Numbered from the stretch's first letter, positions 7,577 through 21,148 are shown. The stretch: 64,000 bases of DNA from Idiomarina sp. MD25a (GCF_001870515.1 NZ_MDGT01000001.1:1-64000), one strand, 5' to 3'. The notes: a model not told the origin generated them from the letters alone. A program made the numbers and translations.

Positions 7577-9691
7577 TTAAAATGTGTAACGTGCGGTGAG
7601 GCCAAATCGACGCGGCTCACCATATTGGACGTAGGTTTCCGTCACGTATTCATCGCGCGGGTCGTTACCAAAATAGAAGCCTCGTATTTCGTAGTCTTCA
7701 TCGGTTAAGTTACGTCCCCAAAGGGTAAAACGCCACTGGTTCCAATCGTAGTTAAGTTGCGCGTGCAGCAAGGCCATACTATCGGCCTGCTGATTGTGTG
7801 AGTTAGAGAAGTAAAAGCCATCTTTTAGATCGGTTTGAACACTCCAGCTCAACGCATTCGTCAGTTGTCCCTCTAAGCCAATGTTGGCTTGGTAGTTAGG
7901 TGCGTGAGCTTGGTCGCGTCCACTCATATCCATGCCATCTTCAGTCACGAAGCCATCGATTTCCGTATCCAACCAGCCCAATGATCCAAACGCACTGATG
8001 GAATCACTCAAACGGTATCTTAGCTCGGCTTCTAACCCATAGTTACTGCCTTGTGCGGCGTTCTCAATGTAACCCACGAACGACTGATTGCGATTTACCC
8101 AGCTCTTGAGCTGTACATCATCACGCCAGTTGTAAAACGCCGCCACCCGATAACTCCAATCGCTGCGCGTGGCCTTCATACCCACTTCCGCATTCCACAA
8201 TATTTCAGGGGCAAAAGTCGCACGATCGAGTAAATAGGCTTCAAGTTCGTCGAGTTGTTGGTCTTTCGCGCGCCCTAACGCCTCACCATTAACACCACCC
8301 GCTTTATAACCCCGTGCGAGCGTGGCATAAGCATAACTTTGCGGCGCATATTGATACCGTAAACTCAGATTTCCACCAACCATGGTATCGCTAGGCTCTG
8401 CAACCACTCCGTTACTATCAACATAGTCATTGTCGTAACGTTCGATACGCAAACCACCAATCCAACTCCAGTTATCGTTGACTTGTTGGACAAGCTCACC
8501 ATAGACCGCCTGGTTCTGAGTTTCATAAATACTACCGAAAATACTCGGTGAACCGAGGTCCCAATTATAGTAATCACGGGTTAGATTCACGTCTTTGCTG
8601 TAATAGTAAACACCGGCTGTCCAATCTGTTGGCAAACCCCACAGGTCAATCGGCGCATCCGAGGTAAAGCGGATTTCAGCCGTCACATCGTCTCGCTCGC
8701 GATAATATGCGTCAAAAGAGGAGTACTCCCAACCTGGGGCAATACCTACATAAGTCCAATCTTCGTCAAACGCGTAGTCTTTGTCAGCGCTGAGTACGTT
8801 AAACGCGGTTTCAATCGTAACGTTTTCAAAGCCGCTGTAATCGAGCTGTAATCGAGCAGCCGTTGAATCCAAACGATCAAACCCAGGTTCATCAGATAAC
8901 GTGGTACGGTCGTTCTCTAAACTAAAAGCATCGTAGCCATTATCAATATCCATTTTGTGGATACGGGTTTTTAACAGCCAGTCCTGCCCGAGCTGAGTAT
9001 CGATGCTTAAGCGTGCCGTGAACTCATCACGTTGCTCAGTATCATCGCGGTTTAGAAAAGTATTCTCGGTATAGCCATCTTGGTCGAATTGCATGAGGGA
9101 TAAGCGTGCATTGCCCAACGCGCCTAAGGAACCACCCACAGCGCCGGCCAATGTGCTTTCAGAGTAGTTACCCACACCGATTAGCCACTCACCACTGGTA
9201 ACCTCGGTAGGCTGATTAGACTCGAGCAACACCATACCCGCTAGCCCGTTAACGCCAAAGCGACCACTTTGTGGGCCACGATAGACTTCCACTTGTCCGA
9301 CATCGAATAATGTCGCTGCAGAACCCAACCCAGAATAGTCGATGCCATCAATGACTAAGCCGACCGATGGATTAATTGCATCAACAAATTGTGAGCGTTC
9401 GCCGATACCGCGGATCTGGATGAAACGTGCCGTACTGGAGCCACCCGAAAAATTGACGTTAGCAACCGAGTTCAAGACGTCCTGCAAGTGACGTGATGCG
9501 CGTTGATGCATTGAGTTTTCATCAACAATGGCGATGCTGCGCGTGGTTTGTGTGATGGTCTGCTTTTGAAAGTCACCGACCACCTCAATGGATTCATCAA
9601 TAGTGGTTTCGTTGGTATCTTGTGCCCAAACAGAAGTGCTGCTCAGTAAACTGACCAGAAGCGCAGATAGTTTAAAACTGTTGTTATGCAT
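7577..9691 (-). CDS. TonB-dependent receptor for thiamine (TPP-riboswitch controlled)
   Basis: A 704-residue outer-membrane receptor. The signal peptide ends near TSVWAQ (residue 24). It is followed by a TonB-box-like segment SIEVVGDF, a plug domain (roughly 45-160, with VEVYRGPQSGRFG), and a beta barrel ending in ARYTF. It is the first gene behind a complete TPP riboswitch and is followed by a thiamine-binding protein, permease and kinase, so it most likely imports thiamine or a phosphorylated or precursor form. Riboswitch-linked TonB receptors of this kind are known in marine Gammaproteobacteria. A weak Shine-Dalgarno (AAGGGA) lies 9 bases before the ATG. Confidence 0.9.
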   Translation of the reverse strand: MHNNSFKLSALLVSLLSSTSVWAQDTNETTIDESIEVVGDFQKQTITQTTRSIAIVDENSMHQRASRHLQDVLNSVANVNFSGGSSTARFIQIRGIGERSQFVDAINPSVGLVIDGIDYSGLGSAATLFDVGQVEVYRGPQSGRFGVNGLAGMVLLESNQPTEVTSGEWLIGVGNYSESTLAGAVGGSLGALGNARLSLMQFDQDGYTENTFLNRDDTEQRDEFTARLSIDTQLGQDWLLKTRIHKMDIDNGYDAFSLENDRTTLSDEPGFDRLDSTAARLQLDYSGFENVTIETAFNVLSADKDYAFDEDWTYVGIAPGWEYSSFDAYYRERDDVTAEIRFTSDAPIDLWGLPTDWTAGVYYYSKDVNLTRDYYNWDLGSPSIFGSIYETQNQAVYGELVQQVNDNWSWIGGLRIERYDNDYVDSNGVVAEPSDTMVGGNLSLRYQYAPQSYAYATLARGYKAGGVNGEALGRAKDQQLDELEAYLLDRATFAPEILWNAEVGMKATRSDWSYRVAAFYNWRDDVQLKSWVNRNQSFVGYIENAAQGSNYGLEAELRYRLSDSISAFGSLGWLDTEIDGFVTEDGMDMSGRDQAHAPNYQANIGLEGQLTNALSWSVQTDLKDGFYFSNSHNQQADSMALLHAQLNYDWNQWRFTLWGRNLTDEDYEIRGFYFGNDPRDEYVTETYVQYGEPRRFGLTARYTF

Positions 9692-9722
9692 GGATCATTT
9701 CCCTTATTGACTGCAAAGAAAC

Positions 9723-9750
9723 GATCCGGTTGGATCAGTCAAAGACTGAT
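9723..9750 (-). promoter_or_regulatory. Candidate expression platform of the TPP riboswitch
   Basis: On the minus strand the leader between aptamer and start codon contains ATCAGTC TTT GACTGAT (9750-9734), a perfect 7-bp hairpin. It then contains AACCGGATC (9731-9723), which is exactly complementary to GATCCGGTT inside the aptamer (9817-9809). Pairing between these would break the aptamer, so the two states could be mutually exclusive. No T-run follows, so control of translation or Rho access is more likely than an intrinsic terminator. The switching role is inferred from complementarity. Confidence 0.5.
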
Positions 9751-9787
9751 ACTGAAGGAGGTTATTCACTCATTGTATGCGAGACTT

Positions 9788-9869
9788 TACCATCCCTACG
9801 CCAGTATTAACCGGATCAGGTAAAAAGGGTTCGCTTTCGCATCTCAGCCTAAAAAGGCACCCCTTGGTA
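9788..9869 (-). promoter_or_regulatory. TPP riboswitch (THI element) aptamer
   Basis: The minus strand shows the conserved core in order: GGGGTGCC, GGCTGAGATG, then ACCTGATCCGGTTAATAC and GGCGTAGGGA. The P1 helix is TACCA (9869-9865) pairing with TGGTA (9792-9788). The CUGAGA and CCUGAUC-type segments contact the pyrimidine and pyrophosphate of TPP in known structures. It precedes the TonB receptor by about 100 bases and should repress the operon when TPP is abundant. Confidence 0.96.
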
Positions 9870-9879
9870 CTCGGGCGCT

Positions 9880-9907
9880 AGTATAACGCCTTGTTTAAAA
9901 TTGGCAA
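9880..9907 (-). promoter_or_regulatory. Sigma-70 promoter of the thiamine operon
   Basis: TTGCCA (9907-9902) and TATACT (9885-9880) are separated by 16 bases on the minus strand. The predicted start of transcription is near 9873, a few bases before the riboswitch P1 helix, which supports the assignment. The -35 hexamer lies only three bases past the fre stop codon. Confidence 0.72.
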
Positions 9908-9909
9908 AC

Positions 9910-10611
9910 CTAGATGAATGCCAATGCGTCACCGTGCATATTTTCCATCGGCACATCACGTGCCGTAAAATCATCACGAATGACACGCACCATTTCAAAA
10001 CGTCCAGCCATATAGATCTGACATTCGGACAAATTCGGTTGCTGAGCCATAACTTCGTGGTGGACTAAACCAACGCCATAAGCCCAACCCTGCGGCGCTT
10101 CTTCGACCACAGGATGGTACGTAAATAATGGATGTTGAGTTGCTAATGCCTGCAGCTCCTCATGCAAATAAAGGTCATCCGCCGACTTTGCGCCCCAATA
10201 GAAATAAACAGGTTTATCTAAGCCATCTGTCAGCAGCTTCTGCAAAATAGAGTACGTATAAGAGAAGCCCGTACCTCCGGCAATCAACACCGTATCGCCA
10301 GCACGATCGGACTTAAATACAGCCTCGCCTGCCGGTGCTTCAATAGTGAGTTCACCTTTATCTTTTATAACATCTAACACTTCTGTCGCGTAGCTGTTAT
10401 CCGGTGGCGCGCCAATATGAAGTAACCATTCTTTATGCGCAGTCGGTGCCGACGCAATGCTAAACGGGCGTTTATCACGCTCACCCATGACCACCATTAA
10501 GTATTGGCCCGCTTCAAATTTTGTCGCCTCAGGTAAGGTCACACTGACTTCCCAGACGTGCTCTGCTAACTGACGGCTCACATGCGCTTTACAGTGCATC
10601 ACTTGCGACAT
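9910..10611 (-). CDS. fre: NAD(P)H-flavin reductase
   Basis: A 233-residue soluble reductase, the same length as E. coli Fre, which supplies reduced flavin (FMNH2, riboflavin) using NAD(P)H. The FAD/flavin-binding segment RPFSIAS is near residue 50. The nicotinamide-binding motif GGTGFSYTYSIL follows near residue 115, and the protein ends at MHGDALAFI. It directly follows ubiD with no gap, the same ubiD-fre order as in E. coli. That pairing is sensible, because UbiD needs prenylated FMN made from reduced flavin. It is probably transcribed from the rho-ubiD-fre unit. Confidence 0.94.
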   Translation of the reverse strand: MSQVMHCKAHVSRQLAEHVWEVSVTLPEATKFEAGQYLMVVMGERDKRPFSIASAPTAHKEWLLHIGAPPDNSYATEVLDVIKDKGELTIEAPAGEAVFKSDRAGDTVLIAGGTGFSYTYSILQKLLTDGLDKPVYFYWGAKSADDLYLHEELQALATQHPLFTYHPVVEEAPQGWAYGVGLVHHEVMAQQPNLSECQIYMAGRFEMVRVIRDDFTARDVPMENMHGDALAFI

Positions 10612-12084
10612 TTACTTCTCCAAAATATTTAATTCATCCCACAGCGAATCAACGCGCTGCTTGACTGCTTCGCTCATCACGATGGGTTCGCCCCACTCGC
10701 GATTAGTCTCCCCAGGCCACTTATTCGTGGCATCGAGACCCATTTTTGAGCCAAGACCCGAAACCGGTGAAGCAAAGTCTAAATAGTCGATTGGCGTATG
10801 CTCAACCATCGTCGTATCTCGCGCTGGATCCATACGCGTTGTCATCGCCCAAATCACGTCTTTCCAATCACGCGCGTTGACATCATCGTCACACACGATG
10901 ACAAACTTGGTATACATAAATTGTCGTAAAAAAGACCAAACCCCCATCATCACACGCTTTGCATGACCTGGGTATTGCTTCTTCATGGTCACAACAGCCA
11001 ATCGATACGAGCAACCTTCGGGCGGTAAATAAAAGTCGACTATTTCTGGAAACTGCTTTTGTAAAAGCGGAATAAACACTTCGTTCAATGCAACACCCAA
11101 TACGGCGGGTTCATCCGGCGGACGCCCGGTATAGGTGCTGTGGTAGATAGGGTCTTTACGATGTGTAATGTGAGTCACTGTAAATACAGGGAACTCATCC
11201 ACCTCGTTGTAATAACCTGTATGGTCGCCGTAAGGTCCTTCCGGCGCCATTTCTCCCGGCTCAATATAGCCTTCTAGGATCATCTCGGCGTGGGCAGGCA
11301 CTTGTAAGTCATTGCTCACACTCTGAGTCACTTGTGTGCGACTATCGCGTAACAAGCCAGCAAAAGCGTACTCCGATAAACTGTCTGGAACCGGCGTGAC
11401 CGCCCCCAAAATTGTTGCAGGATCAGCGCCCAAAGCGACCGACACAGGAAACCGTTTACCCGGATTTTGCTGACACCACTCTTGAAAGTCTAAGGCACCG
11501 CCACGGTGCGACAACCAACGCATGATGAGCTTATTTTTGCCAAGTACCTGTTGGCGGTAAATGCCCAAGTTCTGACGCTCTTTGTGCGGACCTCGGGTAA
11601 TCGTTAAGCCCCACGTGATTAAAGGTGCGGCATCACCTGGCCAACAATGTTGAATAGGCAACTGGGTCAAGTCAACGTCATCACCCTCTACAACCACTTC
11701 TTGGCAAGGCGCCTTTTTAATCGATTTAGGTGCCATGCTCAGCACTTTTTTGTACGTGGGTAGTAGATTTAGCGCGTCTTTGAAGCCTTTAGGGGGTTCA
11801 GGCTCTTTCAAAAAAGCCAGTAGCTTACCGACATCACGCAGTGCAGTGACCGATGTTTGTCCCATACCCATAGCGACACGGTCGGGAGTACCAAACAAAT
11901 TGGCGAGCACAGGAATCGAGTGACCTTTCACATTCTCAAATAACAATGCCGGCCCGCCCGCTTTTAGCGTGCGGTCGGCAATTTCTGTCATTTCTAAGTA
12001 TGGATCGATCTCGTGTTGAATACGCTTGAGTTCACCTTTCGCCTCAAGCTGCTGAATAAAATCACGCAGATCTTGATATTTCAT
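10612..12084 (-). CDS. ubiD: 4-hydroxy-3-polyprenylbenzoate decarboxylase UbiD
   Basis: A 490-residue cytoplasmic decarboxylase of ubiquinone synthesis that needs prenylated FMN made by UbiX (not in this window). Conserved UbiD segments are visible: an N-terminal [33 protein letters not shown] near residue 160, [11 protein letters not shown] near residue 285, and [14 protein letters not shown] near residue 400. Length is close to E. coli UbiD (497). It lies three bases downstream of the rho stop and is followed without a gap by fre. Confidence 0.96.
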   Translation of the reverse strand: MKYQDLRDFIQQLEAKGELKRIQHEIDPYLEMTEIADRTLKAGGPALLFENVKGHSIPVLANLFGTPDRVAMGMGQTSVTALRDVGKLLAFLKEPEPPKGFKDALNLLPTYKKVLSMAPKSIKKAPCQEVVVEGDDVDLTQLPIQHCWPGDAAPLITWGLTITRGPHKERQNLGIYRQQVLGKNKLIMRWLSHRGGALDFQEWCQQNPGKRFPVSVALGADPATILGAVTPVPDSLSEYAFAGLLRDSRTQVTQSVSNDLQVPAHAEMILEGYIEPGEMAPEGPYGDHTGYYNEVDEFPVFTVTHITHRKDPIYHSTYTGRPPDEPAVLGVALNEVFIPLLQKQFPEIVDFYLPPEGCSYRLAVVTMKKQYPGHAKRVMMGVWSFLRQFMYTKFVIVCDDDVNARDWKDVIWAMTTRMDPARDTTMVEHTPIDYLDFASPVSGLGSKMGLDATNKWPGETNREWGEPIVMSEAVKQRVDSLWDELNILEK

Positions 12085-12087
12085 AGG

Positions 12088-13356
12088 TTAACTATTGCGT
12101 TGACGCTTCATTGACTCAAAGAACTCGTCATTGGTTTTGGTCATTTGCAGACGGTCGATTAAGAACTCCATGGCCTCAACTTCACCCATCGGGTTCATGA
12201 TCTTACGTAGGATCCACATCTTCTGCAGTTCGTCTTGAGATGTAAGTAGTTCCTCACGACGAGTACCAGAGCGGTTAAAGTCAATCGCTGGGAATACACG
12301 GCGCTCTGCCAGCTTACGGTTTAAGTGCAGCTCCATGTTACCGGTACCTTTGAACTCTTCGTAGATGACTTCATCCATCTTCGAGCCAGTATCAATCAGT
12401 GCCGTCGCAATAATGGTTAAGCTACCGCCTTCCTCGACATTACGGGCAGCGCCAAAGAAGCGCTTAGGCTTATGTAACGCATTGGCATCAACACCACCGG
12501 TCAGTACTTTACCTGAACTAGGAATCACGGTGTTATAAGCACGCGCTAAACGCGTGATTGAGTCGAGCAAGATGACCACATCTTTTTTGTGTTCAACTAA
12601 ACGCTTAGCTTTCTCTATCACCATCTCCGCAACCTGGACGTGACGGTTTGCCGGTTCATCAAACGTCGACGCAACGACTTCGCCTTTAACCAACCGATGC
12701 ATTTCGGTCACTTCTTCTGGACGTTCATCAATCAGCAATACGATGAGTTCAGCTTCAGGGTGATTGGCTGCTAACGACGTTGCAATGTTCTGTAGCAACA
12801 TGGTTTTACCCGCCTTAGGCGGCGCAACGATAAGACCACGCTGACCTTTACCGATAGGTGCTGATAAATCGAGCACACGTGCAGTGATGTCTTCAGTACT
12901 GCCGTTACCACGTTCAAGGTGGAAGCGCTCATTCGCATGTAGAGGCGTTAGGTTTTCGAAAAGGATCTTATTACGTGAGTTTTCTGGTTTATCAAAATTA
13001 ACTTCACGGATTTTTAGTAGAGCAAAGTAGCGTTCGCTGTCTTTCGGAGGACGGATCTTACCGCCAATCGTATCACCGGTGCGTAGATTAAAGCGTCGGA
13101 TCTGACTCGGCGAGACATAAATGTCATCGGGTCCTGCGAGATATGAAGAATCGGCTGAGCGTAAAAAGCCAAAGCCATCTTGCAATATTTCTAGGACACC
13201 ACCGCCGTATATATCCTCACCACTTTTGGCGTGCGCCTTTAAAATCGCGAAGATAATGTCTTGTTTACGCAGACGAGCCATGTTTTCAAGGCCCATGCTA
13301 TCGGCTAGTTCTACTAATTCATTTACAGGTTTATTTTTAAGTTCAGTCAGATTCAT
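12088..13356 (-). CDS. rho: Transcription termination factor Rho
   Basis: A 422-residue hexameric RNA-dependent ATPase that ends transcription at unstructured C-rich RNA. The N-terminal [18 protein letters not shown] helix bundle and the cold-shock-like RNA-binding domain (about residues 50-125, GFGFLRS) are followed by the RecA-like motor. The motor has the P-loop APPKAGKT near residue 180, LIDERPEEV and [11 protein letters not shown]. Length is close to E. coli (419). The gene has a 264-base leader before trxA's terminator, consistent with autogenous control of rho, though no leader peptide is convincing. The ubiD and fre genes follow on the same strand. Confidence 0.97.
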   Translation of the reverse strand: MNLTELKNKPVNELVELADSMGLENMARLRKQDIIFAILKAHAKSGEDIYGGGVLEILQDGFGFLRSADSSYLAGPDDIYVSPSQIRRFNLRTGDTIGGKIRPPKDSERYFALLKIREVNFDKPENSRNKILFENLTPLHANERFHLERGNGSTEDITARVLDLSAPIGKGQRGLIVAPPKAGKTMLLQNIATSLAANHPEAELIVLLIDERPEEVTEMHRLVKGEVVASTFDEPANRHVQVAEMVIEKAKRLVEHKKDVVILLDSITRLARAYNTVIPSSGKVLTGGVDANALHKPKRFFGAARNVEEGGSLTIIATALIDTGSKMDEVIYEEFKGTGNMELHLNRKLAERRVFPAIDFNRSGTRREELLTSQDELQKMWILRKIMNPMGEVEAMEFLIDRLQMTKTNDEFFESMKRQRNS

Positions 13357-13583
13357 AGGGGGGTTTCGAATTATCGATTCATCACAAAGTCGGTAAGGAC
13401 TCGCTAAGGTTATAAGTTAGGGTTACATTAAAATTTGAAATTTGGATTCCGAGCGGTTGGAAATCGAGTCAAGAAAGACTTGTTTTGCGTGCAATGATTA
13501 GCGCACATTGCCTCGATGCTCAGTTAATGAGCAAAACCTAACACCAAACTTCGGATTCGTCCAGTTTTTAGGCCATAAAAATT

Positions 13584-13612
13584 AAAAAACGGCGTCATGG
13601 ACGCCGTTTTTT
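13584..13612 (-). terminator. Rho-independent terminator after trxA
   Basis: ACGGCGTC / GACGCCGT forms an 8-bp GC-rich stem with a three-base loop. It is flanked by A6 and T6 so the structure reads both ways. On the minus strand it lies 8 bases past the trxA stop and separates trxA from rho. Confidence 0.92.
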
Positions 13613-13620
13613 ACGATCAA

Positions 13621-13947
13621 TTAGATGTGTTGGTCAAGAAACTCAGTTAACTGAGCTCGAGACAACGCACCTACTTTAGTGGCAACCACTTCACCGTTTT
13701 TAAACAACAGCAAGGTAGGGATACCACGAATACCATATTTCGGTGGCGTCTGATCGTTATGGTCTACGTTCAGCTTGCCGATGGTCAAACGACCTTCGTA
13801 GTCTTTAGAGATGTCGTCCAAAATAGGCGCGATCATCTTGCATGGACCACACCACTCGGCCCAAAAATCTACTAATACAGGTTTATCAGAATTGATGACA
13901 TCCGCTTCAAAGCTGTCATCGCTAAGCTGAACAATTACGTCACTCAT
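13621..13947 (-). CDS. trxA: Thioredoxin 1
   Basis: A 108-residue cytoplasmic protein-disulfide reductant, the same length as E. coli TrxA. The redox motif WCGPCK places the cysteines at 33 and 36, and the cis-proline region is [11 protein letters not shown]. It is divergent from rhlB across 93 bases and is followed by its own strong terminator before rho. This trxA/rhlB divergent pair with rho behind it is conserved in enteric and marine Gammaproteobacteria. A good ribosome site (GGAGATT) precedes the ATG. Confidence 0.97.
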   Translation of the reverse strand: MSDVIVQLSDDSFEADVINSDKPVLVDFWAEWCGPCKMIAPILDDISKDYEGRLTIGKLNVDHNDQTPPKYGIRGIPTLLLFKNGEVVATKVGALSRAQLTEFLDQHI

Positions 13948-14005
13948 GTTAATCTCCGCTACTCTTTTCGCGACTAATGTGTGTATGATGATATTATTTC
14001 TGTTT

Positions 14006-14032
14006 TTGATTACAAGCGCAAACTGATATGCT
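14006..14032 (+). promoter_or_regulatory. Candidate extended -10 promoter giving a leaderless rhlB transcript
   Basis: TGATATGCT (14024-14032) is an extended -10 element. A weak -35 TTGATT lies at 14006-14011, with 15 bases between hexamers. The expected start of transcription is about 14039-14041, that is, at the rhlB ATG. No Shine-Dalgarno sequence is present in the preceding 30 bases. Confidence 0.45.
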
Positions 14033-14040
14033 TATAACCT

Positions 14041-15306
14041 ATGAATAAAACACATTTAACTGAAACTCGATTCGAAACGCTGGGTTTGCATGAAAAAATC
14101 CAACAGGCACTTGCGTCTGCAGGATTCGAAAATTGTACACCCATTCAAGCACTTAGCCTACCGGTAGCGCTAGCTAATCAAGATGTTGCAGGTCAAGCCC
14201 AAACAGGCACTGGCAAAACCTTGGCATTTTTGTTGGCAACTTTCAACCGATTAATGCAATCGCAAAAATCGTCTGAACAGGGGCCTCGAGCCATTGTTAT
14301 GGCTCCGACACGTGAACTTGCGATACAAATTGCTAACGATGCAAACATCTTAACACAGAGCTGCGGTCTCAAAACGGCAGTCATCTATGGTGGCGAAGGT
14401 TACGAGGCACAACAGCAACAATTAGCCGACAAGCCCGACATCATCATTGGTACCACAGGTCGTATCATTGACTTCTACAAACAAAGCCTATTCCCGCTCA
14501 GTAATATCGAAGTGGTGGTACTCGACGAAGCTGACCGCATGTTCGATTTGGGCTTTATCAACGACATCCGGTATTTACTGAAAGCCATGCCCGATCCGAG
14601 TGAGCGACTCAACTTGTTGTTTTCTGCCACTTTATCTTATCGGGTGCAGGAGCTGGCGTATGAGCATATGAATGCGCCAACCAAAGTCGAGGTGGAGCCT
14701 CAACAGAAAACCGGCGTACGTATTTCGGAGGAGCTATTTTATCCGTCTAAGTACGATAAGATGCCGCTGTTGCTGACATTGATTGAGGAAGACTGGCCCG
14801 ATCGCGCTATCGTGTTTGCAAACACCAAACATGGATGTGACAAGGTTCATCAGTGGCTCGAAATCAACGGCCATCGAGTGGGCTTGTTAACGGGCGACGT
14901 ACCACAGAAGAAACGCTTGAAGATTTTGGATGACTTTGCCGAAGGCCATCTTGATATTTTAGTGGCAACCGATGTGGCAGCGCGTGGACTTCATATCCCA
15001 GAAGTAACCCACGTTTATAATTTCGACTTACCTGATGACTGCGAAGATTACGTACACCGTATTGGACGCACAGGGCGCGCGGGTGCGAGTGGGGCTGCAA
15101 TTAGCTTAGCCTGCGAAGAGTATGTCTATAATCTACCAGCAATCGAAGATTATATCGGGCATGTCATTCCGGTAACCAAGTATGATGAGACTGCGATTTT
15201 GACGGACTTGAAACGTCCTCGAAATCAACATCGCCGTCGCCGCGGACCTCATCCCAACAATCGTAATCGCAATCGCAATAACAAGCACAGAGGTCCTAAG
15301 AACTAA
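14041..15306 (+). CDS. rhlB: ATP-dependent RNA helicase RhlB
   Basis: A 421-residue DEAD-box helicase that works with RNase E in the RNA degradosome. Motifs in order: the Q motif around FENCTPIQ; Walker A AQTGTGKT (53-60); PTRELA; DEAD at 162-165; SAT; and the HRIGRTGR box. The C-terminal tail is basic and arginine/asparagine-rich (repeated R-N), as in RhlB. The N-terminus MNKTHLTE aligns with E. coli MSKTHLTE, so the start is secure although no ribosome-binding site is seen. gppA follows after a single base, the same order as in E. coli. Confidence 0.96.
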   Translation: MNKTHLTETRFETLGLHEKIQQALASAGFENCTPIQALSLPVALANQDVAGQAQTGTGKTLAFLLATFNRLMQSQKSSEQGPRAIVMAPTRELAIQIANDANILTQSCGLKTAVIYGGEGYEAQQQQLADKPDIIIGTTGRIIDFYKQSLFPLSNIEVVVLDEADRMFDLGFINDIRYLLKAMPDPSERLNLLFSATLSYRVQELAYEHMNAPTKVEVEPQQKTGVRISEELFYPSKYDKMPLLLTLIEEDWPDRAIVFANTKHGCDKVHQWLEINGHRVGLLTGDVPQKKRLKILDDFAEGHLDILVATDVAARGLHIPEVTHVYNFDLPDDCEDYVHRIGRTGRAGASGAAISLACEEYVYNLPAIEDYIGHVIPVTKYDETAILTDLKRPRNQHRRRRGPHPNNRNRNRNNKHRGPKN

Positions 15307-15307
15307 C

Positions 15308-19019
<3,712 letters not shown>

Positions 19020-19023
<4 letters not shown>

Positions 19024-19829
19024 GCTTGACTCAACATCTTGTCGCGGTTAAATAGGCGGAGTGCATTAGCGGTAGTCAACTTTGCGACGTCAGCCACGCT
19101 TAAATCCCAATGCTTAGCTAAGACTTCGCCAATATAAGGTACGAACGCGGGTTCATTATCGCGAGGCCGAGGGCGAATATTCCGAGGTAGTAGAAAAGGA
19201 GCATCAGTCTCAAGTACTGTTCTTTGTTTTGGTAGCGTCGGTAGTGCTGTCAATAAATCATGGTTTCTGCGCTCGTCGCACAACCAGCCAGTTAGACCAA
19301 ACCAATGTTCGCGTTCATTATAAGCATCTGCGGCGTTGCGCCCACCCGTAAAACAATGAGTTAAACGCGGTAAATTAGGGGAAGCATAACGATCGAGTAT
19401 ACGCAGTTGCTCTTTAAGCGCTTCGCGCTCGTGCAGATAAAGCGGCAGATTGAGCTCATTAGCAACTTCAATTTGCTCAATAAAAACACGCTGCTGATTC
19501 GTCGGACTTGAGAAATTTCGATTAAAATCAAGACCACACTCACCTATGGCTTTGACATGAGGCGACTGAGCTAATTGTAAAAGCTGTTGTTGTAAATCAT
19601 TGGGCGCATCATCAGCATCGTGAGGGTGAACCCCTACCGTCATATGTAATGAGTCAGGAAAACGCTGGCATAACTCCAGTGCTGCTTGAGCCTCAGCCAG
19701 ATTAGTGGCTATCACAAGCTGATTAAGGACACCCGTACTCTGTGCCCTTTCGATGACTGATTTAAGTTGGCGATCAAGTCGAGCGTGTGTCAGATTCACG
19801 CCCGCATCAAACCATTCCATAAAGCCCAC
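19020..19829 (-). CDS. tatD: TatD-family metal-dependent deoxyribonuclease
   Basis: A 269-residue TIM-barrel hydrolase. TatD is a 3'-5' DNase/RNase linked to DNA fragmentation and repair; despite its name it is not needed for Tat export. Metal-binding landmarks include DAGVNLTH near the start, VGVHPHDAD, GECGLDFNR, a conserved LHERE, THCFTGG and ETDAPFLLP. It follows tatC after six bases and overlaps the diguanylate cyclase start by four, giving the usual tatABCD order. Confidence 0.94.
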
Positions 19830-19835
19830 TTTAAT

Positions 19836-20558
19836 TTAATTATCGTTCAATTTGGGTTTATACCAGCTTCCGATAATAAGACCAAGCTCAAACAATAGCC
19901 ACATCGGTATCGCCATTAGCGTTTGCGAGATAACGTCTGGGGGAGTCAGCAGCATGCCGATAGTGAAAGCCGCAACAATGACATAAGGTCTCTTCTTACG
20001 TAAACTCGCGGGGTTGGTAACACCAGACCATATCAGAAGCACGATAGCTACCGGCGTCTCGAAGGCGATACCAAAGGCAATAAATATTGCTAGAACAAAA
20101 TCGAGATAGTTTGAGATATCCGTAGCGACCTGAATGTCGTCAGGGGCTGCGGCCATAAAAAAACTCATCGCTAACGGCAGCACAACGAAATACGCAAACG
20201 CGATACCAAGATAGAACAGCAATGTACTACTGGTTAATAATGGCACGACAAAGCGCTTTTCCTTTTTGTATAGCCCCGGCGCAATAAAGGCCCATATTTG
20301 CCACAAAATAATGGGCACTGCTAACGCAAACGCGACCACAAAAGTCAGTTTGAAAGGCGTGAAGAAAGGCGCCGCCACATTAGTCGCTATCATTTGCGAC
20401 CCCTCTGGCAAGTACCGAATGAGCGGATCGGCCAGTAGACGATATAGGTCATTGGCAAAATAAGCTAACGCAGCAAACACCGCCACGACTGCGATCACAG
20501 CTCTGAGCAAGCGTTTGCGAAGCTCGATAAGGTGACTTAGGAGAGGCGAATCAGTCAT
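19836..20558 (-). CDS. tatC: Sec-independent protein translocase subunit TatC
   Basis: A 240-residue polytopic membrane protein, the receptor for twin-arginine signal peptides. Six hydrophobic helices are visible. The cytoplasmic N-terminus [15 protein letters not shown] carries the conserved HLxELRxR signature. The conserved loop [12 protein letters not shown] lies between the second and third helices. The frame is open to 20636, but ATG 20558 matches the family start and gives an 8-base overlap with tatB, consistent with coupled translation. Confidence 0.96.
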   Translation of the reverse strand: MTDSPLLSHLIELRKRLLRAVIAVVAVFAALAYFANDLYRLLADPLIRYLPEGSQMIATNVAAPFFTPFKLTFVVAFALAVPIILWQIWAFIAPGLYKKEKRFVVPLLTSSTLLFYLGIAFAYFVVLPLAMSFFMAAAPDDIQVATDISNYLDFVLAIFIAFGIAFETPVAIVLLIWSGVTNPASLRKKRPYVIVAAFTIGMLLTPPDVISQTLMAIPMWLLFELGLIIGSWYKPKLNDN

Positions 20559-20889
20559 GCTTTTTAGGCTCAGTATCCGATTCTTTTGCCGCTTGGTAGG
20601 GACGCTGAACGTCAGCTGCGGCGTTTTGTAACTCAACGATTGAACGCTGTAACTCAGGACTTAATTCGTGAAAATCTTTGCCTTCTTGCTCGAACTTGCG
20701 CAAATGTTCGTGTAACTCTTTAACTCTGAGTTCATGATCAAGCTCATTTTGTACGTTTTGAGAGAACGACTTTACTTTCGCCATGCCCCGCTGAACGCCA
20801 CGCAAAGCGGACGGCAAGCGCTCGGGTCCTAGCACTAATAGACCGACCACGATAATGACCAGCAACTCCCAAAATCCAATATCGAACAT
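20551..20889 (-). CDS. tatB: Sec-independent protein translocase subunit TatB
   Basis: A 112-residue single-span membrane protein that forms the substrate receptor with TatC. The N-terminal helix [20 protein letters not shown] is followed by the hinge GPERLP and an amphipathic helix, then a charged helical tail ending in a lysine-rich SDTEPKKHD. It is shorter than E. coli TatB (171 residues), with the difference in the disordered tail. The conserved GPERLP distinguishes it from TatA. It lies six bases after tatA. Confidence 0.96.
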   Translation of the reverse strand: MFDIGFWELLVIIVVGLLVLGPERLPSALRGVQRGMAKVKSFSQNVQNELDHELRVKELHEHLRKFEQEGKDFHELSPELQRSIVELQNAAADVQRPYQAAKESDTEPKKHD

Positions 20890-20895
20890 AAAAAA

Positions 20896-21141
20896 TTAGG
20901 CGTTCTTATCTTTCTCGGATTCGCTGGTTGTGCTTTCCGCTTGTTGGTTTTGCTTCAGGTTTTTGGTTGGCTCATCGTCTTCGTTAGCGTCGTCATCCTT
21001 TTTAGGTTCGTCACTCACTGACTTTTTAAAGCCGCGTACAGCACTGCCAACGTCTGAACCGAGGTTTCGTAGGCGCTTACTACCAAAAAGTAGCACGATA
21101 ATGAGTAATAAAATCAGTAATTGCCAAGGACCTGGACTCAT
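20896..21141 (-). CDS. tatA: Sec-independent protein translocase subunit TatA
   Basis: An 81-residue pore-forming component of the Tat export system. A membrane helix (about residues 6-20) is followed by the [14 protein letters not shown] hinge with the conserved FG pair, an amphipathic helix ending near FKKSV, and a very acidic and lysine-rich tail. It lies seven bases after ubiB and six before tatB. The pairing of tat with ubi genes is standard in Gammaproteobacteria. Confidence 0.95.
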   Translation of the reverse strand: MSPGPWQLLILLLIIVLLFGSKRLRNLGSDVGSAVRGFKKSVSDEPKKDDDANEDDEPTKNLKQNQQAESTTSESEKDKNA

Positions 21142-21148
21142 AATTCAC

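Noticed and set aside
13500-13570. Possible rho leader peptide
   Set aside because: Only short frames with non-ATG starts were found, with no similarity to rhoL of enterics.
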